DNA from: Anaeramoeba flamelloides
Taxonomy: Eukaryota > Metamonada > Anaeramoebidae
Direction of reading: 5' to 3'
Assembly: GCA_027625915.1 (NCBI GenBank)
Contig: JANTQA010000033.1
Location: 9,734,001 to 9,798,000, forward strand
DNA: 64,000 nucleotides
Positions 30,786-41,999 of this stretch are shown one piece after another. Numbering within the stretch: the stretch's first letter is position 1; each line of letters starts with the position of its first letter. A model generated the notes under the pieces. The model was not told the DNA's origin, did no database searches, and saw only the letters and a list, made by a program, of their open reading frames with translations. The position numbers and the translations under genes were made by a program.

Positions 30786-32777
30786 TTATTTATTTATTTC
30801 TTTAACCTTTGAATGTATTTTTTCCTTTTTTAAGGTACTTTGCAAAATTGTTGAATCCTGAATTCGCAATTGACTTTTTAAATATTCTATTTCGTTTTTT
30901 TTTGATTCTTCCTTATATTTAATTGTCTCGTCGAGCAACTCAACAACCCCCTCCAATTTTTTCACTTCTTGTAAGCAAGTTTCATAAACTTCGTCCATTA
31001 CCAAATTTGAATTTTCTTGCAATGGACTAATTTCGGAAGATAAGTCTTCATTTAATTTTTGAGGAGGAAACTCGGTTCTAACTTTGTCCATATTTTCATT
31101 ATTTTCACCAATTTTGAGCATTTCATTATAATTGTTAATTAAAAATTGATGTTTATATTCCAATGTATGCAGTTTTCTTTGCAATTGGGAATTAGTGTTT
31201 TGGATTTGATAAATTTCATCTAAATTGATGTTATCAAAATTTTCAAAATTACTAATTTCTTCCAAAGCATTCATTAATTCGTTATCAGAATTTATTTTCT
31301 GCTTGACTAAATTTTGGATAAATTTATCCTTTTCTTTTGTCTCTTCTCTCAAATATTCATTTTCGGAGTTAAGCACATTGTTTCCAAAAAGTCGTTCAGA
31401 ATCTTGCCTTTCATTTGGCTGAAGGACTTTCTTTTTGCTTGACAATATTTGAATATAAGACAGTTTTGAATTAGATTCATCTTCTGCCTCTTCAAAATTT
31501 TTTCCAAATAACAAATTATCGTTGTTTGGTTGGAGGTATTGCTCTGCAAAATATTTTTGTTGTTTCTGAGGTTTTGCTTTTTCGTCTTCATTAGAGTCAC
31601 TTTCACTTTCGCTTTCACTTTCACTTACAATTCCAAATATAGATCCCTCTTTGCCATCGTCTTCATTTTTTTTCTCTTTGTCAGTTTTACTATTCTTTTT
31701 TTTCTGACTTTTCTTACTATTGAAATAATCATCAATATTTATATAATTATTTTTTGTTTTCTTTTGCGGAAGAAAACGTAAGTAACCCTTATTTTTTTTT
31801 GATGATAATTGATCATTATTTTCATCATCTGACGATGGCGCATTATTACTAACCACAAAAGTTCCAAATTCGTTTTCTTCATCTTCACCATCACCATCAC
31901 CATCACCATCATTATCACTTTTCTTGTTCATTTCCTTCAGATTTAATTCTTTTTGTTTATTTGATTTTGTGATTTTTTGGAATTTCTTTTCCTCATTGTT
32001 TTCGAAATAGTGATCGCTTTGATTCCCTAAACCGGAAAAGTAAATGTGGCTTGAGTTATTTCTTGTACTTTCCAATTGAACTTTTTGTGAAATAATCTTT
32101 TGCATCTCTTCGGTTATTCTTTTTTTTGACTCAACATTATTCACCAGGACAATTAGACATTGGCTGTTGTTTTTTAATTTCAAACCACCAACAAACGAAT
32201 TTAATTCTGCTATTTTGGTATCCTTTGTTAGGTGCATGTTTTCAATTACTCTTGCATTTGGTTTTGAGGAATTACAGATTAACACACAATCCTTCTCAAT
32301 ACGTAAATTCTTTTGCATTACCAATTTGTTTATTAAGGATTGTTTTTGTTTTTGAATTTTTATCAAGACATTTACACTTAAAAGACATTGGCTATTTTTT
32401 TCTTGACATTGGTTGTTTAAAATGTTTGGTGTTTCAGGAATTAAGTTGGTTGTTACATAATGGAATTTCGATTTTTGGAATGCTTCAAGCCAAAATTTCA
32501 CTTTCGATCGCCTTACGCACGAAAAGGTTAACAAAACAACACCATTGTCATCGGTCAGTGTATAACAAAAAGGTTGGTTATTGACGTTTTCTACTCGGGT
32601 AATCGTTATAAAAGGTGTGATTTGGATTGTGATTTGCTGTTGTTTCTTTTTGTTAGCTTTCCTATTTTTAAGACTATTGCTCATCAATTTGTCTCCTTCG
32701 AGATCAAAAATTGATGAAAACCATTCGCCACCTTGTGAGTATTTCAGTTTTCCCGAGTGCCATAAATTTTCGCTCAT
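30786..32777 (-). CDS. PH-domain protein with acidic linker and C-terminal coiled coils
   Basis: A single-exon frame of 663 residues. Residues about 6-105 fit a pleckstrin-homology domain: an opening WHSGKLKYSQGGEWFSSIFD strand pair, internal strands (ITRVENV, FCYTLTDDNGVVLLTFSC) and the C-terminal helix KVKFWLEAF with the usual Trp (W96). The middle (about 230-420) is disordered and rich in Asp, Glu, Ser and Lys. From about 470 to the end long heptad-like stretches (for example RKLHTLEYKHQFLINNYNEM) predict coiled coil. A role at phosphoinositide membranes or as a cytoskeletal or signalling adaptor is likely by family analogy. Partners and lipid specificity cannot be read from the sequence. 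The start ATG is preceded by a plausible A/T-rich leader. Confidence 0.7.
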   Translation of the reverse strand: MSENLWHSGKLKYSQGGEWFSSIFDLEGDKLMSNSLKNRKANKKKQQQITIQITPFITITRVENVNNQPFCYTLTDDNGVVLLTFSCVRRSKVKFWLEAFQKSKFHYVTTNLIPETPNILNNQCQEKNSQCLLSVNVLIKIQKQKQSLINKLVMQKNLRIEKDCVLICNSSKPNARVIENMHLTKDTKIAELNSFVGGLKLKNNSQCLIVLVNNVESKKRITEEMQKIISQKVQLESTRNNSSHIYFSGLGNQSDHYFENNEEKKFQKITKSNKQKELNLKEMNKKSDNDGDGDGDGEDEENEFGTFVVSNNAPSSDDENNDQLSSKKNKGYLRFLPQKKTKNNYINIDDYFNSKKSQKKKNSKTDKEKKNEDDGKEGSIFGIVSESESESESDSNEDEKAKPQKQQKYFAEQYLQPNNDNLLFGKNFEEAEDESNSKLSYIQILSSKKKVLQPNERQDSERLFGNNVLNSENEYLREETKEKDKFIQNLVKQKINSDNELMNALEEISNFENFDNINLDEIYQIQNTNSQLQRKLHTLEYKHQFLINNYNEMLKIGENNENMDKVRTEFPPQKLNEDLSSEISPLQENSNLVMDEVYETCLQEVKKLEGVVELLDETIKYKEESKKNEIEYLKSQLRIQDSTILQSTLKKEKIHSKVKEINK

Positions 32778-33299
32778 AAGGAATTGCTGTTTGGTTTTGC
32801 TTGTATTTTTTAAAAAAACAGTGATGAGTCAAAAAGAATGGTTACAAGAAAAAATGATTTCTTGGAATTTGTAAAGGAACAATTATCATTATTTTGCCAG
32901 TCTTTTGAGGATAAGAAGAACCACATACACATTTAAGATCTAACAATCATCAAAAAATTGATATTCTATCAATTTGAATATTTGGGATATAAAAACAAAA
33001 AGGAAATGTCAAAATTTCAAGATAAAATTTAAAACCAAAGGAATTATTTGTTATTTTTTTTGATACAATAAGGAACTTCTCGAACTGAATGAATAATGAA
33101 AAACGAACCATAGAGTAAATTGGGTTTTGTCTGTTTTGGATTCTTTTCATCTTATTTTAAAGAATTAAATTTCATAACCATTGAAAACTTTTCAACCAAA
33201 ACAAAAAAAGTTAATAGTCAATTGAAGTGTCAACGAAAAGTAATCTTGTCCATAAGGTTGTAGAGTTAGAATTAATTCTTTTCAAAAGCGAGTATTCTA
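32778..33299. other. Upstream region of the PH-protein gene
   Basis: No gene supported and no regulatory motif recognised. Confidence 0.4.
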
Positions 33300-33500
33300 T
33301 ACAAGGTGATGATGATAACTTGAATTATCACGATATTAACAATAAATAGGTCACCAAGATAAGAAAAAAAGTACCGTTACCTCTATTTATCATGAAAATT
33401 CATAAAATTGTGATAACAAACATTATTATAAGAAATCCAAAATCAAGATAAAAAAATCATGATATTTTAAAATTATTTTTTTGTAATCACTTTATAAATA
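33300..33500. repeat. Short element related to family 4 ends
   Basis: Repeated TATCACGATA/TTATCATGA/ATTGTGATAAC/ATCATGATA motifs in both orientations, like the termini of the 10110-11350 and 42000-43230 repeats. Possibly a deletion derivative. Confidence 0.35.
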
Positions 33501-34860
33501 ATCTTTTTACTATTACCAAGCTTTGAAACTTTCACAGAGCCTTTTCCCTGTAAAAATATTTGAAAGTTAGTAGTGTTCCGCCAAGTATTTAAAAGGTTTG
33601 AAAGTTTTGAAATACAGGGAGTTTTGAAGGTATGAATATTTTAGTTGTTAAAAAATTTTTTTTTTCTTTTCATTTTTTTTTAATAAAAAAAAAAAAAATC
33701 TCAAAAAAATTTTCTGATAATTAAATTAAAAAAAAAAAAAACAATCAGAGGAGATAATCAACTTGAAATCATTTAATAGATCTGTTTTTTTTTTTTTTTT
33801 TTTTATGGAGTTATTACCTTTACAAGTTAAATAACCATAAAGAAGAAAGTGATTGATTTTCATTATTATATATGATGGGATATCAAAAACAATTTATGGG
33901 GTCAGTTCTCATTAACAAAAGGGCAAAAATTGAGAATATGTTATTGGATGTATTCCCTACTTACAAATTTTGTATATGCCAAATGTCAAAAAATCTGATC
34001 TACTATGAAACCACAAAATAGATTATTTTTTTTGTGAGATCAATTTTTTTTTTCCATTTTTTCTGAAAAAGAAAAGAATTAGATTCATTTAATTTTTTAC
34101 ATTAAAATATTTTTTTTTTTCCCTATTTTATTGATATTTCTTTTATTATTATTCAATAACAAATCTTTGTTGATAGTAATATTAATATAGAGATTTTTTT
34201 TCTTTTTTGAGATAATTCCTTTGGTTAACCAAAAAAAATGATATGTTCAACCGATTGAAAAACCATTGTACTATTTTCAGAAGAATAGTTAAAAAAAATT
34301 AAAAGTTGAAAAACATTTAGAAATTCAAACTCAGAAATTTTGTTTTTTTTAAAGATAAAATTTACTTTTTCAAAATAAAATTTTCTTGAAGATATTTGAG
34401 AATAGAGTAATTTTATCGTAATAATACACAATCATTTTTTTCTTCCAAAAATGATTTAAATTGTTTATAAGGTTTCTTGTGAATAGGACCAAATAATTTA
34501 TTAAAAAAGTTTTTCAAAATTGAAACTTATTTTGCAATTGTTTTTCATTTTTTAAAAAATGAGAAAACAACTTTTTTCAAAACTGATAAAGAATAAAAAA
34601 AATTTTTTTTTAATAAATCGTAATTTAATTGAGAAATTTTTGTTATAAACTTCTATCAAATGTTCATTTATTAAATCATATATACTTCAATTAATTTTAT
34701 TTGCTGATATTTGTATTTGAAATATTAATGATTGAAAATAATAACTACATTAAAAATTTACTTTCAAAAAAAATACTTTCCAACAAAAAACTAAAAAAAT
34801 TTGAGCGTTTTCAAGAATTAACTGTTTTATAAAATTCATAAGTTATTTTTTTTTCTTTTT
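33501..34860. other. Intergenic AT-rich DNA
   Basis: Homopolymer-rich; a poly-T tract at about 33786-33804 and many T runs. No supported gene or repeat. Confidence 0.45.
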
Positions 34861-34864
34861 ATAA

Positions 34865-35800
34865 GGGAAAAATGTGAATTTTGGATTTCAAAAAAGAGAC
34901 TCAAATTAATAAATTGTAAAGATGAGGTTAACTCATCCAATTCAGAAGTCGAAACACAAATTATAAAAAAAATTTTTCCAAGATCTTGGCAATATTTCAT
35001 TTTATTTTTAACAAATACTATCACCTTCAACTCAAATTGGAATTTTTATTCAAGATAAATCCAAGTAAAGAAGAAGAACAAATGAAAAAAGAAAACTTTC
35101 TTAACAAACTTTTGAATGAATTTTGTGATAATCCATAGTAAAGATATGGTAAAAGATTTTAAACAGTGCAACGCGCCCTTTAAACACTCATAGAATTAAG
35201 AAATTAATTTAAATAAAGTATATTCTTTTAAAAATGTGAATAAAGGGTAAATAATTATAAAAAAATTTTAATTAGTTGCGGGTTAATATACTATAATAGA
35301 TAGAATAGGTAACTTTAAGTTGCCTTTTATAGTTTTTTTTTTTCAGTGTTTATCTCAAGTATCGATCGATATTTCAACCATATCAAATAAAAATTTACTC
35401 AAACTTCTTAATCAGATATTTGGTTTCATAAGTTCTATTTTGTTTTGTTTTGAAATCAAGGATCGTCTTTTTGATCAATCAGTTAAATATCTTATTAAAA
35501 AGATTGTAAAATTAGCCCGAAAGGTATCAATTATTATATCTAAATTATTTTTTTTCATAATATTTTGGCATTTATCATGATACCCAGTCAATTATCTCAC
35601 TGTTCTTGAATATTCTAGTTCATTTTTTATCAGACGATTTAAACAAGTTCTCACTTTTAAAAACTTTATTTCAAGTTTTCTATTTTTTAAATAATGTCGG
35701 TGGTTGAAGTGATAAAAAAAACAATTTTGAGAATTATTGGCAGGCAATTTTATAAATCGAAAAACTTGAACAAGGTATAAATTCAGGAAATTGAAAAAAA
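34865..35800 (+). pseudogene. Remnant of a multi-exon host gene, possibly HEAT-repeat karyopherin-like
   Basis: Several protein-like plus-strand segments follow one another. The first, after a pyrimidine-rich acceptor (CTTTTTATAAG), reads EKCEFWISKKRLKLINCKDE and on to RSWQYFILFLTNTIT before a TAA at about 35053. A second, in another frame, reads NPSKEEEQMKKENFLNKLL. A third (35347-35523) is flanked by TTTTTCAG and AAG|GTATCA and reads 59 codons, including LLKLLNQIFGFISSIL and KDRLFDQSVKYL. A fourth (HFLSDDLNKFSLLKTLFQVF) meets two stops. EFW with QYF-LFLT-TIT resembles importin-beta, but weakly. Frame changes and stops suggest decay; some pieces could instead be exons of a live gene. Confidence 0.4.
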
Positions 35801-36010
35801 TGAAAAAGTATTACTTTTATAACATAGCTGGAAAAGGTTAAAACTAAATTTAATATCATAAATTAAAAAAATTACATTTTTTAGCAATTTAAAATATTTT
35901 TATGTATTTTAATTTTTTAAAGGTTTTGAATCATTTTTAATTTTTATAAATGTGAGGAGAATTATTTAGATTGAAAAATTAATACTCTGAAGGTTTCTCT
36001 AATTTAAGCA

Positions 36011-36212
36011 TATAGCCTGTTCCACTTTTAAGACACAAACTTTCAACGAAAATTAAGGCATAAAAGAATTACACAAATTGAGTCACAAAATTTAAATTCT
36101 AGAAAAAAAAATTGTGTAAAAAAATTTTTATAAAAAATACACTTTAATTTGTAATTTTTTTGTGTCACAAATTTCGTTGAAAGTTTGTGTCTTAAAAGTG
36201 GAATTGACTATA
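36011..36212. mobile_element. Palindromic MITE, TACAGTCAGT family
   Basis: Left arm TGTTCCACTTTTAAGACAC, right arm GTCTTAAAAGTGGAATTGAC, with AAACTTTCAACGAAA and TTTCGTTGAAAGTTTGTG just inside. About 200 bp, nearly a full palindrome, flanked by TA. No coding capacity. Confidence 0.8.
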
Positions 36213-37540
36213 TACTTTTGAAAAAAATATAAAAGGAAATATCTAACAAAAATAAAAATCTCATTTTATAAATACAAAAACAAGTCAATTCCCATAATAG
36301 AGAGTTTTTAAAAACTTTATGATTTAAATCTTAGAATAATTGATCATTTCCTAAAGGATATTTTTTCATTAAATTGAATATAATTTTTTGAAAATTAATT
36401 TCAAAACAATAAAATACCTAACCTAAATTATTAGTCATCAATTGTTGACTCTCTGTCATAATAATATTAGTTTTTTTCAAGAGTTTACATAAAAAAAAAA
36501 TCTAAAATTTTATATTCCTAATTTTATCTGATATTTTAAAGGAGAAAATTGAGAGACTATTTTTTTCTTTCTTTTTGATTATATAAAAAGTTTTTATAGA
36601 GATTTTTAATCTTGATAGAAATTCCAATAGAATGAACAATTTACAAATGTATTTTATTATTTCAAAACTTTTTGTATCCTGGTAACTGTCAATTTTTTTA
36701 TTGTAATTGTTCCTGGACTGTTTTTTCCAAAAATTGTAATTTCTTTTAGGATTTTTTGAAAATATTTTTATAAGCACATTTTGATTTAAATACAATAGGT
36801 GTTGATTCAATAGGTATTGATATTAAGATTAATTTGGTATTGTCTATTCATTGATGGGTACACTTACAAAGAGAAATTCAATGAAATAATAAAAAAAAAT
36901 ATCATTTTTTGTCACTATTATAAATAAACTTTAAAGATTTAGTTAGTATCTCTATTTATTGTTCAATATTTTGGATTTTTTCTATTTCTCAGTTTGAAAT
37001 TAGGTGAAAACCGAGAGGTTTAAAGAATATTTAATCAATATCCAAATTATAATGGTTAATGATTTCACTTAAATGATAATTTATATTTTTCTGTGTAAAA
37101 GGATAAATAATTTTCGAATTTTAATCGTTTAGTCATTTATCATGAATTTACTTCCTACTCAATGAGTGATTTGAAACCTAAACAAAGGGTATTGTGGAAT
37201 TGCCCTTCTTTTGAATGACAAAATTCAAATAATAAAAAAAAAAATTTAAGAGGATCTCTTTGTTAAAAAATTCGATTAAAAAAATAAGTTTTAGAGTAAA
37301 CTCAATTACTAAATAAATAAAAATTTGTAAAACAAATCAATTCTTACTTTTTTTAAATTTTGAAATGGTTAAATTTTTTCAATTCAAAACATATTGTTTT
37401 CTCCAGTTCACAATCAATTTTTTTGGATTTAATCTAATTTTTAGTTATTTTGTAACCCTCTATATTTGATCAAGTAAGGATTATAGTAACATTCTGGAGA
37501 AAAAAATAACTCATTTAAGAAAATGAAAAAAAAAGAAAAA
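36213..37540. other. Intergenic AT-rich DNA
   Basis: Holds a 105-codon minus-strand open frame (36810-36502) without ATG, which I do not accept as a gene. Otherwise nothing. Confidence 0.45.
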
Positions 37541-37544
37541 AAAA

Positions 37545-37695
37545 ACATCCTCTCGATCTCAAATAGTGTCCGAAGAGCGAGACTTCAAAACTGACATCGT
37601 TGTTTTCAAAATTGTATATTCTAACCATTCTAATAGGAAATTGAGTGCCGCTCTTTGGCGCTTTTTTCTCAAAAGGTCCTCTGATTTATTTGTTG
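37545..37695. other. GC-richer imperfect inverted repeat upstream of FIGNL1
   Basis: GTGTCCGAAGAGCGAGAC (37567-37584) pairs imperfectly with GTGCCGCTCTTTGGCGC (37645-37661) about 60 bases away, and CATCCTCTCGATCTC with GAGG further out. It could be a non-coding RNA, a promoter structure or a MITE relic. It lies 380-530 bp before the FIGNL1 start codon. Confidence 0.3.
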
Positions 37696-38070
37696 ATTTT
37701 TAGAGATATTGTATATCAACGGATGGTTTGTTTTTGTTTGTTATTCGGTACACATTAAAATTTCAAATTTTTTTTTTTTGATTTCAGAATAATTATTTTT
37801 AACAGAAAGGACTTAGCCCTGAAGTAATATTTTTGAATTGATCAGAAAATTTGATCTCCGAGAGGTATAAAAATTTCTATGTTTTTGATGCAAGGTGATC
37901 ATAATTTTCAATTTTAAAACTATGTTTATTATGTTTGGTTAAATTTAATACAAGAGTTTTCTTTTTTCAAAGGTTAAACAATTATGATTAATAATTATTA
38001 GTATTTAAGTAAATAAAAAATATGAAAAAAACATTTTTTTGAAATTTCTTTTTTCCAAAAACTAAGCATA

Positions 38071-40474
38071 ATGCTGAGGGATTTAACAAAAAAAATTCAT
38101 TCATTAAAACTGTCTGATCCTAAATCACCAGAACTCCCAGAACTCTACGATCAACTTTTGTTTCAGTACCAAACCTATACACTTGAAGATCCTGAACTAA
38201 CCACAGTATTAATTGAGCAGTTAATGGAAGAAAAATTATGTTTTTTTATACACAAACCTGCTGAACAATTGTTAAGGAACGAATATGTAGGCAACGGGAT
38301 AACCCCTTTTTCTCTTCAAAAAATTGATCACCTGCTTTGTGGGAACTTACCCTTAATGCTTCAAAAAAGTAGTGATCTTCAACTTGAAACAATAAACAAT
38401 AGAAAAAGGTTCAACAAAGACCAAGAAGAAGAGCCCGAAAGGAATAAAAAAATAAAAAGTAAAGTTGTCCGAAAAAATAAACAGGCAAAAGAAAGAAAGA
38501 AGAAGAAGAAGAAGAAGAGAAGAAGAAGAAAGAAAAAAAAACAAAAACAGAAGGAAGAAGAATTCAACTTTTTTCAAAATCTTATTGAAAGACGGCTACA
38601 AGAAAACGTAAAAGAAATCCAAAATACAAAAGGGAGTATAAAGAAAAAGAAAAAAAAAAGAGAGAAAGAGAAAGAGAAAGAAAAAGAAAAAGAAAAGGAA
38701 AGGAAAAAGAAAAAAGAAAACGACGAAAAAGAAGAATTAGAGATAGGGGGTTTTTCGTCTGCAAAAAAGCAGTACCAAATTGAAAGGATTGAAAAAAAAA
38801 AAAAGGATGAGGAAGTATTCAAACCTTATGAAATGAAGGGCAGAATTTCTGGTTTAAGAAAAAGTGCTGTTGTGAAAAGTTTATTTGAAGACAAAGAAGA
38901 GAAAAACGGATCAAATAATACACATGGGAAAAACAAGAAAGGATCAAAGGAGGAAATTGATTTGGAACATGAATTATTTAAGGGGATCGATCCTGAATTA
39001 ATACAACACATCAAGAACGAAATCCTGGACAGGGTACCTAAGGTTAATTGGAACGACATTGCGGGACTCAAATTCGCAAAAAAATGTCTCACAGAAATTG
39101 TTGTTTGGCCAATGCTGAGGCCAGATATCTTTACTGGCCTTAGAGCCCCACCTAAAGGGCTTCTTCTTTTTGGCCCCCCTGGAAATGGTAAAACGTTATT
39201 GTGCAAGGCACTAGCAAAAGAGTCTGGTTGTACATTTTTTAGCATATCTGCTTCTAGTTTAATGAGTAAATGGATCGGCGAAGGTGAAAAATTGGTTCGA
39301 ACACTCTTTGCAGTTGCAAGATATTACCAACCTTCAATTGTATTTCTCGATGAAGTCGGTACGCAAAACTCTTTTGTTTTTTTCTTTTCGTTTCCCTTTC
39401 ACTTTCCTTTTTCTTATCCTTTTCCTTTTCTGTTTTTTTTTTTTCTCTTTCCCTCTTTCTTTTTTCATTTCCCTGTTCCTTTTCCTGTTCCTGTCTCTTT
39501 CTCTTTCTCTTTCATTTTCCTTTTCATGTTCCTGTTTCTGTTCCTATCCTTTCCCCTTCCCCTTCCCCTTTCCCGTTTTCCTTTTCCTTTTCCCCTTCGT
39601 TACTAAGGCATCACTCTATTTCTTTTTCCTTTTCAGAATTATCAAAATCCATTAGGCATATTTTTAAAACAGTGCGATCATAAAATTGTCAAAATTATCT
39701 TTAAAAGAGTAAAACAAACTTCAATAGGCATATTTTTAAACAGCTTATTATAATTTTTTGTTTGTATCACTTTTTTAAAATGGTTTTGATATTTTTCAGA
39801 TCCATCGACTTTAATTTTAGAAAAAAGTTGTTTTTCGTTTTGAAATTATATTTCTAAAAATATATTTTTATATATTTTTTATCAATTTATTTTATAAAAA
39901 TAATTTAGACTCACTTCTTACTCAAAGAGGCGAAACTGATTTTGAAGCAAGTAGAAGAGTCAAAACTGAATTTTTGCTCCAGTTTGATGGTGTTGGTTCA
40001 TCTAATGAAGACAGGATTCTAGTTGTTGGGGCAACGAATACACCTGAAGAATTGGATATGGCTGCAAGAAGAAGATTTGTGAAAAGAATTTATGTACCGC
40101 TTCCAACCAACTCTGCAAGAAATTTTTTATTTAAGCACCTCCTGGACAAACAAGTAAATAAGAAAACGAAATTAACTGAAAGGGAAATTTCAAAGCTTTG
40201 TGATTTGACCGTAGGATATTCTGGAGCCGACATACACTCTATTTGCCAAGAAGCAGCTTTATCCCCCATTAGAGAAATTTCTGATATTTTATCCATAGAC
40301 GTCAACACTGTAAGAAACATTAATTATAAAGATTTTGAAAAGGCCTTAGAAAAAGTTAAACCAAGTGTTTCCAAAAATGATCTTGAAAAATGCAGAGAAT
40401 TCAACAAAAGATACGGAACTTACCCAGAAACAGAAGAACAAGAAATGGATCAAGTTGTAAATTCTGAAAAGTGA
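38071..40474 (+). CDS. FIGNL1: FIGNL1-type AAA ATPase (two exons)
   Basis: Exons 38071-39358 and 39909-40474 give 617 residues. The AAA domain (about 310-580) carries [17 protein letters not shown] and [19 protein letters not shown], nearly identical to human FIGNL1. Walker A is GPPGNGKT (368-375) and Walker B is VFLDEVD (424-430). Sensor-type [10 protein letters not shown] and the VPS4-like tail [14 protein letters not shown] follow. Upstream of the ATPase, [11 protein letters not shown] (F228 to A231) aligns with human FKTAKEQL, the FxxA element by which FIGNL1 contacts RAD51. A long Lys/Glu/Arg tract (about 130-225) is likely disordered and nuclear. FIGNL1 strips RAD51 from DNA and limits crossovers; that role is inferred from family. 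The intron splits the Asp codon ending Walker B (G|AC). Confidence 0.93.
38485..38725. repeat. In-frame Lys/Arg/Glu low-complexity tract
   Basis: AAG/AGA/GAA triplets and GAAAAA hexamers encode basic and alternating charged runs between the N-terminal region and the FxxA motif of FIGNL1. Confidence 0.7.
39359..39908 (+). other. 550-bp intron of FIGNL1
   Basis: Donor GTACGC, acceptor ATTTAG. The first ~250 bases are a striking pyrimidine block of TTTCC/CTTTTC repeats (39370-39600). The rest is ordinary AT-rich. Removal restores [11 protein letters not shown] exactly. Confidence 0.85.
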
Positions 40475-41990
40475 AGATAAAATTTTATAGGCTAACATAA
40501 CTGGGAACAATTTAAATGATCAATCAATTTGTCTAATTACAACTTTAAAAAGTACAAAATTGTAAATTCATAAAAAGTTCAAATTGTCCAAGATAACTTT
40601 TTTTATCTACTATTTAAAGTTTGTTTTTTTTTTGTAAAAAATTCATAATTTATTATCAAATTCTCATAAAATAATTAAAGTATGTTTGAAATGTGAGTTA
40701 CCTTTTAAAACACAACAATGCTTTTCTAAATACCCCCTTTCTTTTTTTTTTTTTTTTTTTTGAATTTTCGCCCTACAAAAAAAATAACTTATTTCGTTAT
40801 AAAGACAACTAATCATAAGGAGCCTCCAAAAATAATATGAACTTTACAAAGAAAAGATAAATATATCCTTAATAAAATTAAGCACTATTTTTTTCTGATT
40901 AATATTTTTCGAAATCTAGCGTTATAAGTTTATTCAATTAACCACTGGGATAAAATTTTTTTAGAATAAAAATACTCTCAACTTTTGAATATCAAAAATA
41001 TTTTTTGAAATTAATGTGCACTTTTTTATTTTTTTTTTTGCAAAATTGGGGTTGAGAAAATCTTGAAATCAAAGAATAAGCTAATATATTAAATTAGAAT
41101 ACTTTTACCATAGAGTTTATCTTTTTACAGCTGTTTTAGAAAAGCATGTACTAAAAGTTTTATTAGATGTTGACTGAACTAATTAAAACATATGAATTAG
41201 ACAGTTTTAAGCCCTACTTATAAAACTTCGAGTACACACTTTTTTAAAACAGCTATAGTTTAACATTTTTTTAATTTTACCATTTGAAAATATAAAAAAA
41301 CATTTGAAGACCAAATTAGTCTCTTTTGTTACAAGAAAATTCCCATAATTTAGAATTTGTTTTCGTAAATGAGTTAAAATAAGAGAGTGTATCTAAAAAT
41401 ATACATAATTTCAACTTTGAATTCAATGATTTTAACAAAAAATGTTTTCAAGAAAAAGTTAAATAGAAATTTTATTTATTTTTATTTTTTCATTTAGTTT
41501 TTTTCATTTTTTTAATGGAAGATATTTTATCAGTTTTCCATTTTTAGTGTTTTTTGGGTCGTAGGGACATATATAATTGTGTAATGATTTTTTTTTTCAA
41601 CTTTACAGTATATTTAAATATTATTATTGCTAATTCATATTATCTAACATAAATGACGAGGAAAGTTCCAAATTTTTTTGATTTTTAAACTTATAAAAAA
41701 TCTGTAAATTATTAAAAGAAAAAATTTTTCAATATAAAAAAAAAAAATTATAGGATAGTCAAATTTTGACAAAAAAATATTTTATTTTAAATTAAAATAG
41801 CGTCTCTAAAAAAATCAAATAATCCTAAACCTTATTAGGCTTTAGGGGTGAAAAGTCTTTTTGAGATTTTTTTTTTTTTTTAATCTTGAAAGAAAGGTAA
41901 CTTTTTTTACCAAGTTAATTTTACATTAACAAGGGTGATTTACGTCTTGGAAGTTGAAAAGTCCCATTTATAAGATTAATTGGAGGATTT
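40475..41990. other. Intergenic AT-rich DNA downstream of FIGNL1
   Basis: No gene or repeat recognised; many T tracts, including 40741-40760. Confidence 0.5.
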
Positions 41991-41999
41991 GATTATATC

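Noticed and set aside
36502-36810. 102-codon minus-strand frame rich in Lys, Asn and Ile
   Set aside because: No ATG, composition close to random translation of AT-rich DNA, and about one frame of this length is expected by chance in the window.
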